Shown here piece after piece: positions 1 to 7,998 of a stretch of 64,000 nucleotides of DNA. Below the pieces are notes generated by a model. That model worked only from the letters and a program-made list of their open reading frames with translations, searched no databases and was not told the origin of the DNA. Positions within the stretch are counted from its first letter, which is position 1, and each line of letters begins with the position of its first letter. The position numbers were made by a program, and so were the translations under genes. The stretch covers positions 186,001-250,000 of the forward strand of contig JADCRZ010000001.1 in the NCBI GenBank assembly GCA_015069695.1, given 5' to 3'. Source of the stretch: Williamsia sp. (lineage in GTDB: Bacteria > Bacteroidota > Bacteroidia > Chitinophagales > Chitinophagaceae).

Positions 1-170
1 CCGGTCATGTAATACTCCTTCGTTGCCTGATCAGCGAGGATAAAAGGATCACTCATAACAAGAGAATCCAGGGGAACATGGGTTCTGACTGTACGAAACC
101 CTCTGTCCTGCGCGGGGGATACCAACGAAAGAAGTACACATGCCAGTAAGATGGACCAAGCCCTTTTCAT
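1..170 (-). CDS. Secreted GH43-like glycosidase, N-terminal part only
   Basis: The gene runs off the left edge, so only about 56 N-terminal residues are visible. The minus-strand ATG is at 170-168. The first 19 or so residues (MKRAWSILLACVLLSLVSP) form a signal peptide. Further on comes SDPFILADQATKEYYMTG, which resembles the first strand of five-bladed beta-propeller glycosidases of the GH43 group, where the Asp of a DPFI-type motif is catalytic. The downstream sulfatase lies on the opposite side of a 250-bp spacer. The family call rests on this one motif; GH117 or another propeller family is possible. Confidence 0.5.
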   Translation of the reverse strand, partial: MKRAWSILLACVLLSLVSPAQDRGFRTVRTHVPLDSLVMSDPFILADQATKEYYMT

Positions 171-336
171 ATAGCCTGTTTTTATAAGTACGTCAAAGAT
201 AACCGCTCTTCGTATATACGTGCCATTTTTACGGCAGGGGTTTTTAAAGGAGGCTTACAGATCATGCTGTTTCGGATTTTCATTGAATGATGGAATGTAT
301 ATGGAAACGGATGCATCAAACATGTGCGGTCCTGAA

Positions 337-372
337 CCCACTCCTGCTCCTCCCGGGAGGGGCAGGGGTGGG
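337..372. repeat. Intergenic 36-bp near-perfect palindrome
   Basis: The left arm CCCACTCCTGCTCCTCCC (337-354) is followed directly by the right arm GGGAGGGGCAGGGGTGGG (355-372). The arms match at 16 of 18 positions, and the two mismatches are G-T wobbles in RNA. The core CTCCCGGGAGG and the tail CAGGGGTGGGT recur at 25891-25914. It sits in the 253-bp gap between two minus-strand genes (171-423), where I see no other coding signal. It looks like a dispersed REP-type element. A terminator role is less likely, as no T-run follows. Confidence 0.6.
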
Positions 373-423
373 TCTGCGATGCATAACATACGAATGAATG
401 CAATATTAACCGTCAATTTTACA

Positions 424-1938
424 CTAATACATATCCGGATGACGGTAATCTCCGACCGGGTGTTGAATGGTTCTTTTGAGCGGGATCTGCATGCCGCCGG
501 TTTGCTTGAGCCAGTCGTATAATTCTGCGGCCATCCTTTTGGCTGTCTCTGCATACCGCGGGTCATTGATCAGGTTGTTTATTTCGTGCGGATCTTTTTC
601 CAGGTCGTATAATTCGTTTGTGTCCCAGATGCCGTAATAGCGGATGTACTTGAACTTGTCTTCTCGTACACCAAAAACAGTGGGTGTAAAGGGAAAATCA
701 TATTCCCAGAAGTATTCATAAAAGATCTTTTGCCGCCAGTTGACTGTATCGCCTTTTAACAAGGGGATGAACGACCTGCCCGGCATGGAAGCGGGTGGTT
801 GCAGGCCGGCCACCGACAAAACAGTAGGCGCCACATCTATGTTCTGCACCATCTTCGCAATGGTTTGTCCGCCGGGGAACAAATCCGGGCAATATGCCAG
901 AAATGGCACTTTGACCGATTCTTCATAAAAATGACGCTTGTCGATCAGTCCGTGCTCACCCATGCTAAAACCGTTGTCGCCCATGTAAATGACCAGGGTG
1001 CTTTTGTCCAGGCCCTCGCTCTTTAAGTAATCCAGTACGGCCCCGATGCTTTCATCCACGCCCATCAGGGTTTCGCAATAGGTGCGCACGAGGTCCTCTA
1101 TTTTCTGGTGACTGTTATACGGATAGTCTACCCCATGCCAGCTAAAGCGTTGTTGCTTGACCCATTCCGGCCAGTTTAATTTTTTGTAATCATCGTTGAG
1201 GGTTTGATAATACGTGGGCGGCAGATCATAGGGCTGGTTTTTGTACATGCCTGCGTGCCGTTTAGCAGGGGTAACAGGCGCATGCACCGCTTTGTGGGAA
1301 AGGTAGAGAAAGAAAGGTTTTGATTTGTCTCTCTGCTTCATCCAGCTGATGGCATGCTGGGTCAACAGGTCGCTGATGTAGGCCGAGTCGCCAAAGCTGA
1401 CTTGTTTGCCATTGATGTTCAGGGTTGGATTGTAATAAACACCTTGTCCCTTAAAACTTTCCCAGTGGTTAAAGCCGGGCCGGGGATTGTCTGACGCTTC
1501 TTCCTCGCCGATATGCCACTTGCCAAAAAAGCCTGTCTGGTAGCCTGCTTTCTGCAAGTACTGGGGAAAATAGGTATTGTTGGGCGGCTCGGGTGCCACA
1601 TTGTCTACAATGGTGTGCACATGAGAATACGCCCCTGTTAAAATAGAGGCCCTGCTGGGTGAGCAAAGAGAAGTGGTGACAAATGCGTTTTTAAAATACG
1701 CGCCTTCCCTGTACAGCCGCTCCATATTGGGTGTTTTCAGCCAGGGCAGCCTGCCGGTAAATCCCATAAAATCATACCGGTGATCGTCTGTCAGGATAAA
1801 AACAACATTGCGCGGTTTTACACCGGGCAGCTTGCCGAGGGTAAGGTCTTTGTTGCTTTTCGCCGGATCCTGTGCCGCCAGTTTGTACCCTGTAAATGAG
1901 AGAAGCAGGAGCAATATAGGAACGATCTGTTTTTGCAT
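424..1938 (-). CDS. Secreted formylglycine-dependent sulfatase
   Basis: A 504-residue arylsulfatase-family protein (alkaline-phosphatase superfamily). I start it at the ATG at 1938 because a clear signal peptide (MQKQIVPILLLLLSFTG) follows; an upstream ATG at 2058 would add 40 non-signal residues. The metal-binding DD is at residues 51-52. The signature CSPSR starts at Cys92, the residue that a formylglycine-generating enzyme would oxidise; no such enzyme is in this window. The C-terminal third keeps the usual GDNG and HGL motifs. It would act in the periplasm or at the surface on sulfated glycans or other sulfate esters. It is divergent to the DeoR gene, and the shared intergenic region holds a repeat operator. 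Confidence 0.9.
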   Translation of the reverse strand: MQKQIVPILLLLLSFTGYKLAAQDPAKSNKDLTLGKLPGVKPRNVVFILTDDHRYDFMGFTGRLPWLKTPNMERLYREGAYFKNAFVTTSLCSPSRASILTGAYSHVHTIVDNVAPEPPNNTYFPQYLQKAGYQTGFFGKWHIGEEEASDNPRPGFNHWESFKGQGVYYNPTLNINGKQVSFGDSAYISDLLTQHAISWMKQRDKSKPFFLYLSHKAVHAPVTPAKRHAGMYKNQPYDLPPTYYQTLNDDYKKLNWPEWVKQQRFSWHGVDYPYNSHQKIEDLVRTYCETLMGVDESIGAVLDYLKSEGLDKSTLVIYMGDNGFSMGEHGLIDKRHFYEESVKVPFLAYCPDLFPGGQTIAKMVQNIDVAPTVLSVAGLQPPASMPGRSFIPLLKGDTVNWRQKIFYEYFWEYDFPFTPTVFGVREDKFKYIRYYGIWDTNELYDLEKDPHEINNLINDPRYAETAKRMAAELYDWLKQTGGMQIPLKRTIQHPVGDYRHPDMY

Positions 1939-2092
1939 ATGCGGATGGGTTTGTGCTGTTCTTTTGATAAATTTCTGAACAATATCGATCCAAACCTTTT
2001 CTGCGCGGCACTTCGGGACAATTTGCCCGAAAAAAGTACCGGACAAGCTGCCGGGCATTAAAGCAGCAGGGCTGAAAAATTTATTATTTTTC

Positions 2093-2117
2093 TTTTGATT
2101 ATTTTTGTTTAGTTTCG
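2093..2117. promoter_or_regulatory. Candidate DeoR-family operator: three TTTYG units, 10-bp spaced
   Basis: TTTTG at 2093, TTTTG at 2103 and TTTCG at 2113 lie at exact 10-bp steps, so all three are on one face of the helix. A CGAAA in the opposite sense is at 2142-2146. DeoR-family repressors such as AgaR bind arrays of TTTCG-like direct repeats. The array overlaps the TATTTTTG box at 2100-2107 upstream of the deoR-type gene and lies between it and the divergent sulfatase. Autoregulation is inferred. Confidence 0.5.
2100..2107 (+). promoter_or_regulatory. Candidate -7 promoter box (TAnnTTTG) of the DeoR gene
   Basis: TATTTTTG matches the Bacteroidota primary-sigma -7 consensus TAnnTTTG exactly. 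I cannot see a clear TTG at the expected -33 position, so the box could be chance in this AT-rich stretch. The start codon of the regulator is 85 bp downstream. Confidence 0.35.
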
Positions 2118-2191
2118 ATTCTCAAATCATTGGTGCCAAAACGAAAGTAAAACTGGAGCATCTGAGCAGGCTCTATGGAAAAATCTAGTCT

Positions 2192-2956
2192 ATGACAGCT
2201 ACGCAAAGGCGGGATAAGATTCTGGAATTGATCAAGGAAGACGGTTCGGCCAAGGTGGTTGACCTGTCCCGTTTGTTCAAGGTAACCGAGGTTACGATTC
2301 GCCAGGATCTGGAAAAGCTGGACAAAGACGGTTTGGTGGTCAGAGAGCACGGCGGCGCTTTTTTAAAGAACATCGAAGACCAGGTCCGGGCATTTTCTTT
2401 GGCCAATCAGGAAAATATGGACAAGAAAGAACGCATTGCGCAGAAATGCCTGGAATTTATTGAAAGCGGTGACAGCATCATCCTTGATTCAGGCTCTACC
2501 ACCACGGAGATCGCCAAAAAGCTCAAAGATTTTAAACACCTCCGGGTGATCACCAATGCCCTGAACATCGCCATGATGCTGGGTACAGAACCCGGGATTG
2601 AACTGGTGGTGACCGGGGGCGAGTTCAAGCCGCCCACGCTCTCCCTCACGGGGCAAAAAGCCGCAGACTTTTTTAACGGCATCAGCGTGCAAAAGCTTTT
2701 CCTGGCCACAGCCGGTATATCGCTCAAGGCCGGATTGACCTATCCCAGCATCAGCGACCTGGTGGTAAAAAAAGCCATGATCGATGCGGCCGATACCACC
2801 TACCTGGTGGCGGATTCTACCAAGATCGGTAAAAGCTCGTTTGCCAGCCTTGGGGCCCTCTCGCTCATCAACTGCATCATCACCGATGCAGACATTGAAG
2901 AAAAACACAAACAACTGTTTCACGACAACGAAATCGAATTGATCATAGCAAGCTAA
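2192..2956 (+). CDS. DeoR/GlpR-family transcriptional regulator
   Basis: A 254-residue repressor of normal family length. Residues 1-57 are the winged helix-turn-helix (recognition helix near TEVTIRQDLEKL). The remainder is the DeoR sensor domain, an isomerase-like fold that binds phosphorylated sugars, with the SGSTTTEIAKKL phosphate-loop motif near residue 100. It is the first gene of the plus-strand sugar block and lies 22 bp before the isomerase gene, so it is probably the local regulator. Family knowledge suggests that a sugar phosphate made by the downstream kinase is the inducer. TTTYG repeat arrays at 2093-2117 and 12196-12230 are its likely sites. Confidence 0.93.
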   Translation: MTATQRRDKILELIKEDGSAKVVDLSRLFKVTEVTIRQDLEKLDKDGLVVREHGGAFLKNIEDQVRAFSLANQENMDKKERIAQKCLEFIESGDSIILDSGSTTTEIAKKLKDFKHLRVITNALNIAMMLGTEPGIELVVTGGEFKPPTLSLTGQKAADFFNGISVQKLFLATAGISLKAGLTYPSISDLVVKKAMIDAADTTYLVADSTKIGKSSFASLGALSLINCIITDADIEEKHKQLFHDNEIELIIAS

Positions 2957-2978
2957 CTGCTTACAATCTCACTTCTCA

Positions 2979-4418
2979 ATGAGTAATACCATCAAAACGG
3001 GTGCAAGCCTCGGGATCATTATCGGTAACCGCGACTTTTTTCCGGACAAACTGGTAGGCGAATGCCGCGCAGACCTGCTCGAAGCTTTCAGCAAGGCCGG
3101 TGTTAAACCTGTTATGCTCCAGGAGCAGGAAACAAAGCTGGGCGGGGTAGAAACATTCCAGGAAGCCCGGAAATGTGCCGACCTGTTTAAAAGACATGCA
3201 GATGAAATCATCGGCGTGCTGGTGGTGCTTCCTAATTTTGGCGACGAAAAAGGCGTGGCCGAAACCCTCAAGCTGGCCGCGCTAAATGTTCCGGTGCTGG
3301 TGCAGGCCTATCCCGATGACCTGGACAAGCTGGATGTGGCCAGAAGAAGAGATGCCTGGTGCGGAAAGATCTCTGTATGCAACAACCTGTACCAGTACGG
3401 CATTAAATTCTCGCTCACGTCAAAACATGTGGTGCATCCCGCTGATGAAAGCTTTGCGGCCGACCTCCGCAACTTTATAGCCGTTTGCCGGGTAGTAAAA
3501 GGCTTGCGCAATGTGCGCATCGGTGCGGTGGGCGCCAGGCCGGGTGCTTTTAACACCGTTCGCTACAGCGAAAAGATCCTGCAACGCCACGGCATCTCGG
3601 TGGTCACCATCGACCTCTCGCATATCCTGGGCGCCGCAAACAAACTCACCAAAGACGATGGCAGCGTAAAGCAAAGACTGGAAGCCATCCGGGCTTATTC
3701 GCCCACCGGCCGCACGCCGGACGACAGGCTCGTGCAGATCGCCAAGCTCGATGTAGTACTTCATGGGTTTATGGAAGAACATGCCCTTGATGCCACCGCC
3801 ATCCAATGCTGGACCTCGCTCCAGCAAAACTATGGCTGTAATGTTTGTACCAGCATGAGCATGATGAGCGAGAATGGGCTGCCCAGTGCCTGCGAAGTAG
3901 ACGTAACCGGTACCCTTACCATGTATGCCATGCAGCTGGCATCCGGTTCGCCCAGTGCGTTGGTTGACTGGAACAACAACTATGCAAGCGATGAAGAAAA
4001 AGTGGTGCTTTTCCATTGCGGCAACTGGGCCAAATCATTCCTGCCTGACATCGAGATCAGCACGGCACCTATCCTGGGTACAACGGTCGGAGAGGAAAAT
4101 ACCTACGGCGCTTTGGCCGGCCGTACACCTGCTGCGCCGCTGACATACGGCCGCATCAGCACCGATGATACAAAAGGTATTATCAAAGCCTATGTGGGAG
4201 AAGGTGCGCTCACCGATGATGAGCTCAGGACATTCGGCACAAGGGCAGTTGCCAAAATCGGCCAGTTGCAGGGATTGATGAAGTGGGTATGCAAAAACGG
4301 ATTCGAGCATCATGTGGTCATGAACGCCTCAAAAACGGCCGGCATCCTGCAGGAAGCCTATGAAAATTATATGGGCTGGGAAGTGTACCACCATGGTGCA
4401 AATGACAAAGGGCAATAA
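2979..4418 (+). CDS. L-fucose/L-arabinose isomerase-fold sugar isomerase
   Basis: A 479-residue protein of the metal-dependent FucI/AraA fold, shorter than FucI (about 590). The likely metal ligands are visible: Glu306 in CEVDVTG, Asp330 in LVDWNNN and His346 in FHCGNW, in the family order. It would interconvert an aldose and a ketose in the cytoplasm. The next gene starts 11 bp downstream and encodes a transketolase subunit; an importer and an FGGY kinase follow. This points to the isomerisation step of a dedicated aldose pathway. Candidate substrates are D-apiose, a pentose or a deoxy sugar; sequence alone does not decide. Confidence 0.8.
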   Translation: MSNTIKTGASLGIIIGNRDFFPDKLVGECRADLLEAFSKAGVKPVMLQEQETKLGGVETFQEARKCADLFKRHADEIIGVLVVLPNFGDEKGVAETLKLAALNVPVLVQAYPDDLDKLDVARRRDAWCGKISVCNNLYQYGIKFSLTSKHVVHPADESFAADLRNFIAVCRVVKGLRNVRIGAVGARPGAFNTVRYSEKILQRHGISVVTIDLSHILGAANKLTKDDGSVKQRLEAIRAYSPTGRTPDDRLVQIAKLDVVLHGFMEEHALDATAIQCWTSLQQNYGCNVCTSMSMMSENGLPSACEVDVTGTLTMYAMQLASGSPSALVDWNNNYASDEEKVVLFHCGNWAKSFLPDIEISTAPILGTTVGEENTYGALAGRTPAAPLTYGRISTDDTKGIIKAYVGEGALTDDELRTFGTRAVAKIGQLQGLMKWVCKNGFEHHVVMNASKTAGILQEAYENYMGWEVYHHGANDKGQ

Positions 4419-4429
4419 ACAGAACTTAC

Positions 4430-5266
4430 ATGACAGAAAGGGAGCTCTACATAAAATCGATCAAGTACAGGAAAAACATCCTGAAGTATATCTTCCACGC
4501 AAGCGCCGGCCATACCGGTGGCAGCTTGTCTTGCATCGATATCCTGAATGTACTTTACAACGATGTGCTGAATGTAGGTCCGGAAAACTTTCACTCGCCC
4601 GACCGCGACCGGTATATCCAAAGCAAGGGGCATTCCGTGGAAGCTTTGTTCGTAGTGCTGGCCGACAAAGGATTTTTCCCCGAATCAGATTTGGAAACCC
4701 TTTGCAAGTACCAGTCGCACTACATTGGCCATCCAACAAGAAAAGTAAAAGGGGTGGAGCAAAACACCGGCGCATTGGGACATGGCCTCCCTATCTCTGT
4801 AGGCATGGCAATCGCGGCAAAGCTGGATAAAAAAGATTACCGGGTGTTTACCCTGCTCGGGGATGGCGAGCTGCCCGAAGGCTCTAACTGGGAAGCCGCG
4901 CTGGCCGCCTCTCATTACAAGCTGGACAACCTCTGCGCCATCATCGACTGCAATACCCTGCAGATCACCGGTCCCACCAGCGAGGTATGCAATACAGAAC
5001 CCCTGGATGCCAAATTTGAAAGCTTTGGCTGGGCCGTGCGGCATGTTGACGGGCACGATATGCACGAACTGGTACAAACGCTGGGATCGCTCCCGCTGTC
5101 AGCAGGCAAGCCAAGCGCCGTAATTGCGCATACCGTAAAAGGCAAGGGCGTCAGCTACATGGAAAATGCCCTGAAATGGCACCATGGCGTGCCCACCGAA
5201 CAACAATACGAAGTAGCCTTGCATGAGCTGGACAATGCAATGGTAACCATACCGGATGATTTTTAA
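4430..5266 (+). CDS. Split transketolase, N-terminal (TPP-binding) subunit
   Basis: A 278-residue protein covering only the thiamine-diphosphate pyrophosphate-binding domain of transketolase. The TPP/Mg motif starts with GDG at residues 144-146 and ends about 30 residues later at CNT. Family histidines are seen in AGHTGG, SKGH and GALGHGLP. The C-terminal partner is the next gene, 28 bp on. Split transketolases of this type often serve sugar-specific pathways; the apulose-4-phosphate transketolase AptA/AptB is a known case. It lies in an operon with an isomerase and, past a terminator, an importer and kinase. The acceptor and donor sugars are unknown. Confidence 0.9.
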   Translation: MTERELYIKSIKYRKNILKYIFHASAGHTGGSLSCIDILNVLYNDVLNVGPENFHSPDRDRYIQSKGHSVEALFVVLADKGFFPESDLETLCKYQSHYIGHPTRKVKGVEQNTGALGHGLPISVGMAIAAKLDKKDYRVFTLLGDGELPEGSNWEAALAASHYKLDNLCAIIDCNTLQITGPTSEVCNTEPLDAKFESFGWAVRHVDGHDMHELVQTLGSLPLSAGKPSAVIAHTVKGKGVSYMENALKWHHGVPTEQQYEVALHELDNAMVTIPDDF

Positions 5267-5294
5267 ACAGGCCTCTCAGTAAACAGACCAACAC

Positions 5295-6260
5295 ATGGCA
5301 GAGACAATGGTGGAAAGCAGAAAGACAACGGCGAAAGCAAACCTGGAAGTGTTTTCTGCTACGCTCCAGGAACTGGCAAAAGACGACCGCAACATCCTGG
5401 TCGTAACAAGCGATTCAAGGGGCTCGGGAAAATTGATCCCGTTCGGACAGAAATTCCCGGAGCAGCACATTGAAGTCGGTATTGCCGAACAAAACCTGGT
5501 GGGCGTGGCTGCCGGACTGGCCTCGACCGGTAAGAAAGTGTTTGCTGTTTCACCGGCTTGTTTTCTCTCTGCGCGGGCCCTGGAACAGATCAAAAACGAC
5601 GTAGCTTATTCCGACAACCCGGTCAACCTGATCGGCATCAGTGCCGGTGTGAGCTATGGTGCCCTGGGTTCAACGCATCACAGTCTGCACGATTTCGCCG
5701 TGTTGCGTGCCATCAACAACATTACCGTGGTAGCGCCTGCCGATCCTTTTGAAACCGAGCAGGCCATCAGAAAGGCAGCGGCCACCCCTTCGCCATTTTA
5801 CCTGCGCTTTGGTAAAAAGGCCATGCCCCTGCTGGTAGCAGAAGAAACTGATTTTGAATTTGGCAAGGGAAGGATGATCCGCAAAGGAAAAGACATCACC
5901 CTTATTGCAACCGGTGAAACCGTGTATCCTGCCAAACAGGCGGCAGAAAGGCTGGAAGCGGAAGCTGGTTTGAGTGCAACGGTTATCAGCATGCATACCA
6001 TCAAGCCGCTCGACTACAATTTGCTTGAAAGGGTGGCTACTACTGGCAAGCCCATTGTCACCATCGAAGAGCACAGCGTGTATGGCGGACTGGGAGAGGC
6101 CTGTGCTTCCTACTTGCTGCAGCACAATTTTCACAACCGGTTTAAGATTATGGGTATTCCGGATGAGTACACCGTGACCGGCTCACAGACGGAGATCTTT
6201 AACCACTATGGTTTAACAGAGAGCGGCATCCTGCAGGAAGCTTTGCGGTTGCTGGAATAG
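5295..6260 (+). CDS. Split transketolase, C-terminal subunit
   Basis: A 321-residue protein with the pyrimidine-binding domain (about residues 18-180) and the C-terminal domain (about 190-315) of transketolase. The catalytic Glu region IEVGIAEQNLVG (residues 55-66) that activates TPP is intact, and GALGSTHHSLHDF follows. It pairs with the preceding subunit to form the active enzyme. Its stop is 23 bp before a GC-rich hairpin with a T-run, so the catabolic part of the transcript probably ends or attenuates here. Substrate assignment depends on the pathway, as for the other subunit. Confidence 0.9.
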   Translation: MAETMVESRKTTAKANLEVFSATLQELAKDDRNILVVTSDSRGSGKLIPFGQKFPEQHIEVGIAEQNLVGVAAGLASTGKKVFAVSPACFLSARALEQIKNDVAYSDNPVNLIGISAGVSYGALGSTHHSLHDFAVLRAINNITVVAPADPFETEQAIRKAAATPSPFYLRFGKKAMPLLVAEETDFEFGKGRMIRKGKDITLIATGETVYPAKQAAERLEAEAGLSATVISMHTIKPLDYNLLERVATTGKPIVTIEEHSVYGGLGEACASYLLQHNFHNRFKIMGIPDEYTVTGSQTEIFNHYGLTESGILQEALRLLE

Positions 6261-6283
6261 CCATTCTTGAAAAGTCTCTGCCC

Positions 6284-6299
6284 CCCCGCGGGGTTTTTT
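6284..6299 (+). terminator. Rho-independent terminator after the transketolase genes
   Basis: A CCCCGCGGGG palindrome (6284-6293) is followed at once by six T (6294-6299). The stem is short, but the composition is typical. It lies between the transketolase and the binding-protein gene, so it could set a higher or lower level for the importer than for the enzymes. Confidence 0.6.
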
Positions 6300-6335
6300 G
6301 CTTGTACCGGTTATGCCTAAACGATTTACTGCTTT

Positions 6336-7298
6336 ATGAATATACAAAAACGCTTTTTGCCATCTTTGTTCCTGTGGGTACTGCCCGTGCTCTTCTGCCT
6401 CTCCGCATGCAGGAACAATCCAGCTGCCGGCAAACCCAAACGGATGGCCGTAGTGGTGTCTACCCTCAACAATCCCTGGTTTGTATTCTTGGCTGAAAAA
6501 GCCGCTGCCAAAGCCAAAGAGCTGGGGTACGAAACAAAAATATTTGACTCACAGAACAATACTGCCCTGGAAACAGATCATTTTGAGAATGCGCTTGCTT
6601 CAGGCTACCAGGCGATCCTGTTCAACCCGACAGACGCCGAAGGCTCGGTGGTGAATGTGCAAAAGGCCAAAGACGCCGGTGTGCCCGTTTTCTGCATGGA
6701 CAGGGAAGTGAATTCAACCGATGCGGCCACCTCACAAATTCTTTCGGACAGCTATGCAGGCTGTGTAGCCCTGGGTAAATATTTCGTGGAAAAGATGAAC
6801 AAGCAGGGAACCTACGTAGAACTGCTCGGACTGGTAGGAGACAACAATACCTGGAACCGCTCCAAGGGATTTCACAGCGTGGTAGACTATTACAGCGGCC
6901 TGAAAATGGTGGCACAGCAAAGCGCAGATTTCGACCGCAACAAAGGAATGGAAGTGCTGGAATCTATTCTGCAGGCCCACCCTGACATCAATGCTGTTTT
7001 TTGCGGCAACGACGCCATGGCCATGGGTGCCTACCAGGCCCTGGTAGCTGCAGGCAAGGCAGACAAGGTAAAGATCTTCGGCTTTGACGGGGCGCCCGAA
7101 GTGATCGAATCTATCAGGGACGGTAAGATCGTGGCAACCGCCATGCAGTTCCCCGAAGTGATGGCCAATACTGCCGCCACCAGTGCCGATGAATACCTGA
7201 AAGGCAAACGCGACTTTCCAAAGAAATTACCCGTAGCGGTTGAGCTGGTGAACAAGGAAGACATCAACGATTACAGCGCTTACGGGAAAAAAGAATAA
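6336..7298 (+). CDS. Sugar ABC transporter substrate-binding lipoprotein
   Basis: A 320-residue periplasmic binding protein of the ribose/xylose type (Peripla_BP_4). It is a lipoprotein: a hydrophobic leader ends in LSAC with lipid-modified Cys25. The N-terminal lobe starts with VVVSTLNNPWF, and the hinge and second lobe show the usual FCGNDAMAMG and IFGFDGAPE motifs. It captures a monosaccharide and delivers it to the permease. It stops 1 bp before the DUF2291 gene, in one operon with the ATPase and permease. The ligand should be the substrate of the isomerase and kinase that flank the importer. Confidence 0.93.
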   Translation: MNIQKRFLPSLFLWVLPVLFCLSACRNNPAAGKPKRMAVVVSTLNNPWFVFLAEKAAAKAKELGYETKIFDSQNNTALETDHFENALASGYQAILFNPTDAEGSVVNVQKAKDAGVPVFCMDREVNSTDAATSQILSDSYAGCVALGKYFVEKMNKQGTYVELLGLVGDNNTWNRSKGFHSVVDYYSGLKMVAQQSADFDRNKGMEVLESILQAHPDINAVFCGNDAMAMGAYQALVAAGKADKVKIFGFDGAPEVIESIRDGKIVATAMQFPEVMANTAATSADEYLKGKRDFPKKLPVAVELVNKEDINDYSAYGKKE

Positions 7299-7299
7299 G

Positions 7300-7941
7300 A
7301 TGAAAAAAGGGCTCAACTATATCATTACCCTTCTCCTGCTGGTAGTAGTGGCTTACAATTCTGTTTATTTTAAAAAGCTCAGCGAAGTAAAAGCAGCAGG
7401 AAAGTCGAAGCAGTTTAATGCAACCGCGTATGCGCAGGATTATCTGAATGGGAAGCTGCCTTCCGCGCTGGACAAGGCATTGGACGTAAACAGGCTTACT
7501 GCCCTGTTGAAAGCCGATCCGGAAACCGGCTTTCAAAAATATTCCCATGCGCTGGGTATTGGCAATATCCGCTTCTTTCTGGTAAAGGGGCAGGGAGAGA
7601 TTGCGAAAATAGAGGAAGATGCCACAACCCTGCTGGTGCAGCAAGATACGGCCCGCCAGCTGATCAGGATCGCCACCGAATATGTTTTCGGCAATGCCGT
7701 GCGCGATGCTTCCGGTTTGATCAACATCAATGAATTTGACAACACCATGGACTTTAACGGGGTTTCCGCAGAAGTCAATAAGATCATCCGGGAAAAGGTG
7801 CTGCCTCCGTTCAAAAAGGAAGCAAAAAAAGGAGATGAGGTAATTTTTACCGGAGCCATCGAGCTGAACCAGGCCCACCTGAAGCTGGACAATATAGAAG
7901 TGGTGCCGGTTACGCTGCAGCTGGTAAAAAAGAGTCAATAG
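7300..7941 (+). CDS. DUF2291 protein of the ABC importer operon
   Basis: A 213-residue protein with one N-terminal hydrophobic segment (residues 6-20) and a soluble remainder, so it is probably anchored in the inner membrane facing the periplasm. I assign it to DUF2291 from its size, its anchor and its place between a ribose-type binding protein and ATPase. The function of that family is not established. Gene order suggests an accessory role in the transporter, such as docking the binding protein. The GAIELNQAHLKLDNIEV stretch near the C-terminus looks like a beta-strand core. Confidence 0.7.
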   Translation: MKKGLNYIITLLLLVVVAYNSVYFKKLSEVKAAGKSKQFNATAYAQDYLNGKLPSALDKALDVNRLTALLKADPETGFQKYSHALGIGNIRFFLVKGQGEIAKIEEDATTLLVQQDTARQLIRIATEYVFGNAVRDASGLININEFDNTMDFNGVSAEVNKIIREKVLPPFKKEAKKGDEVIFTGAIELNQAHLKLDNIEVVPVTLQLVKKSQ

Positions 7942-7998
7942 CAGGAAGAAGTTGGACAGGCAGGATGTTGCATGCTTTCATAACGCCAAACAAATATT

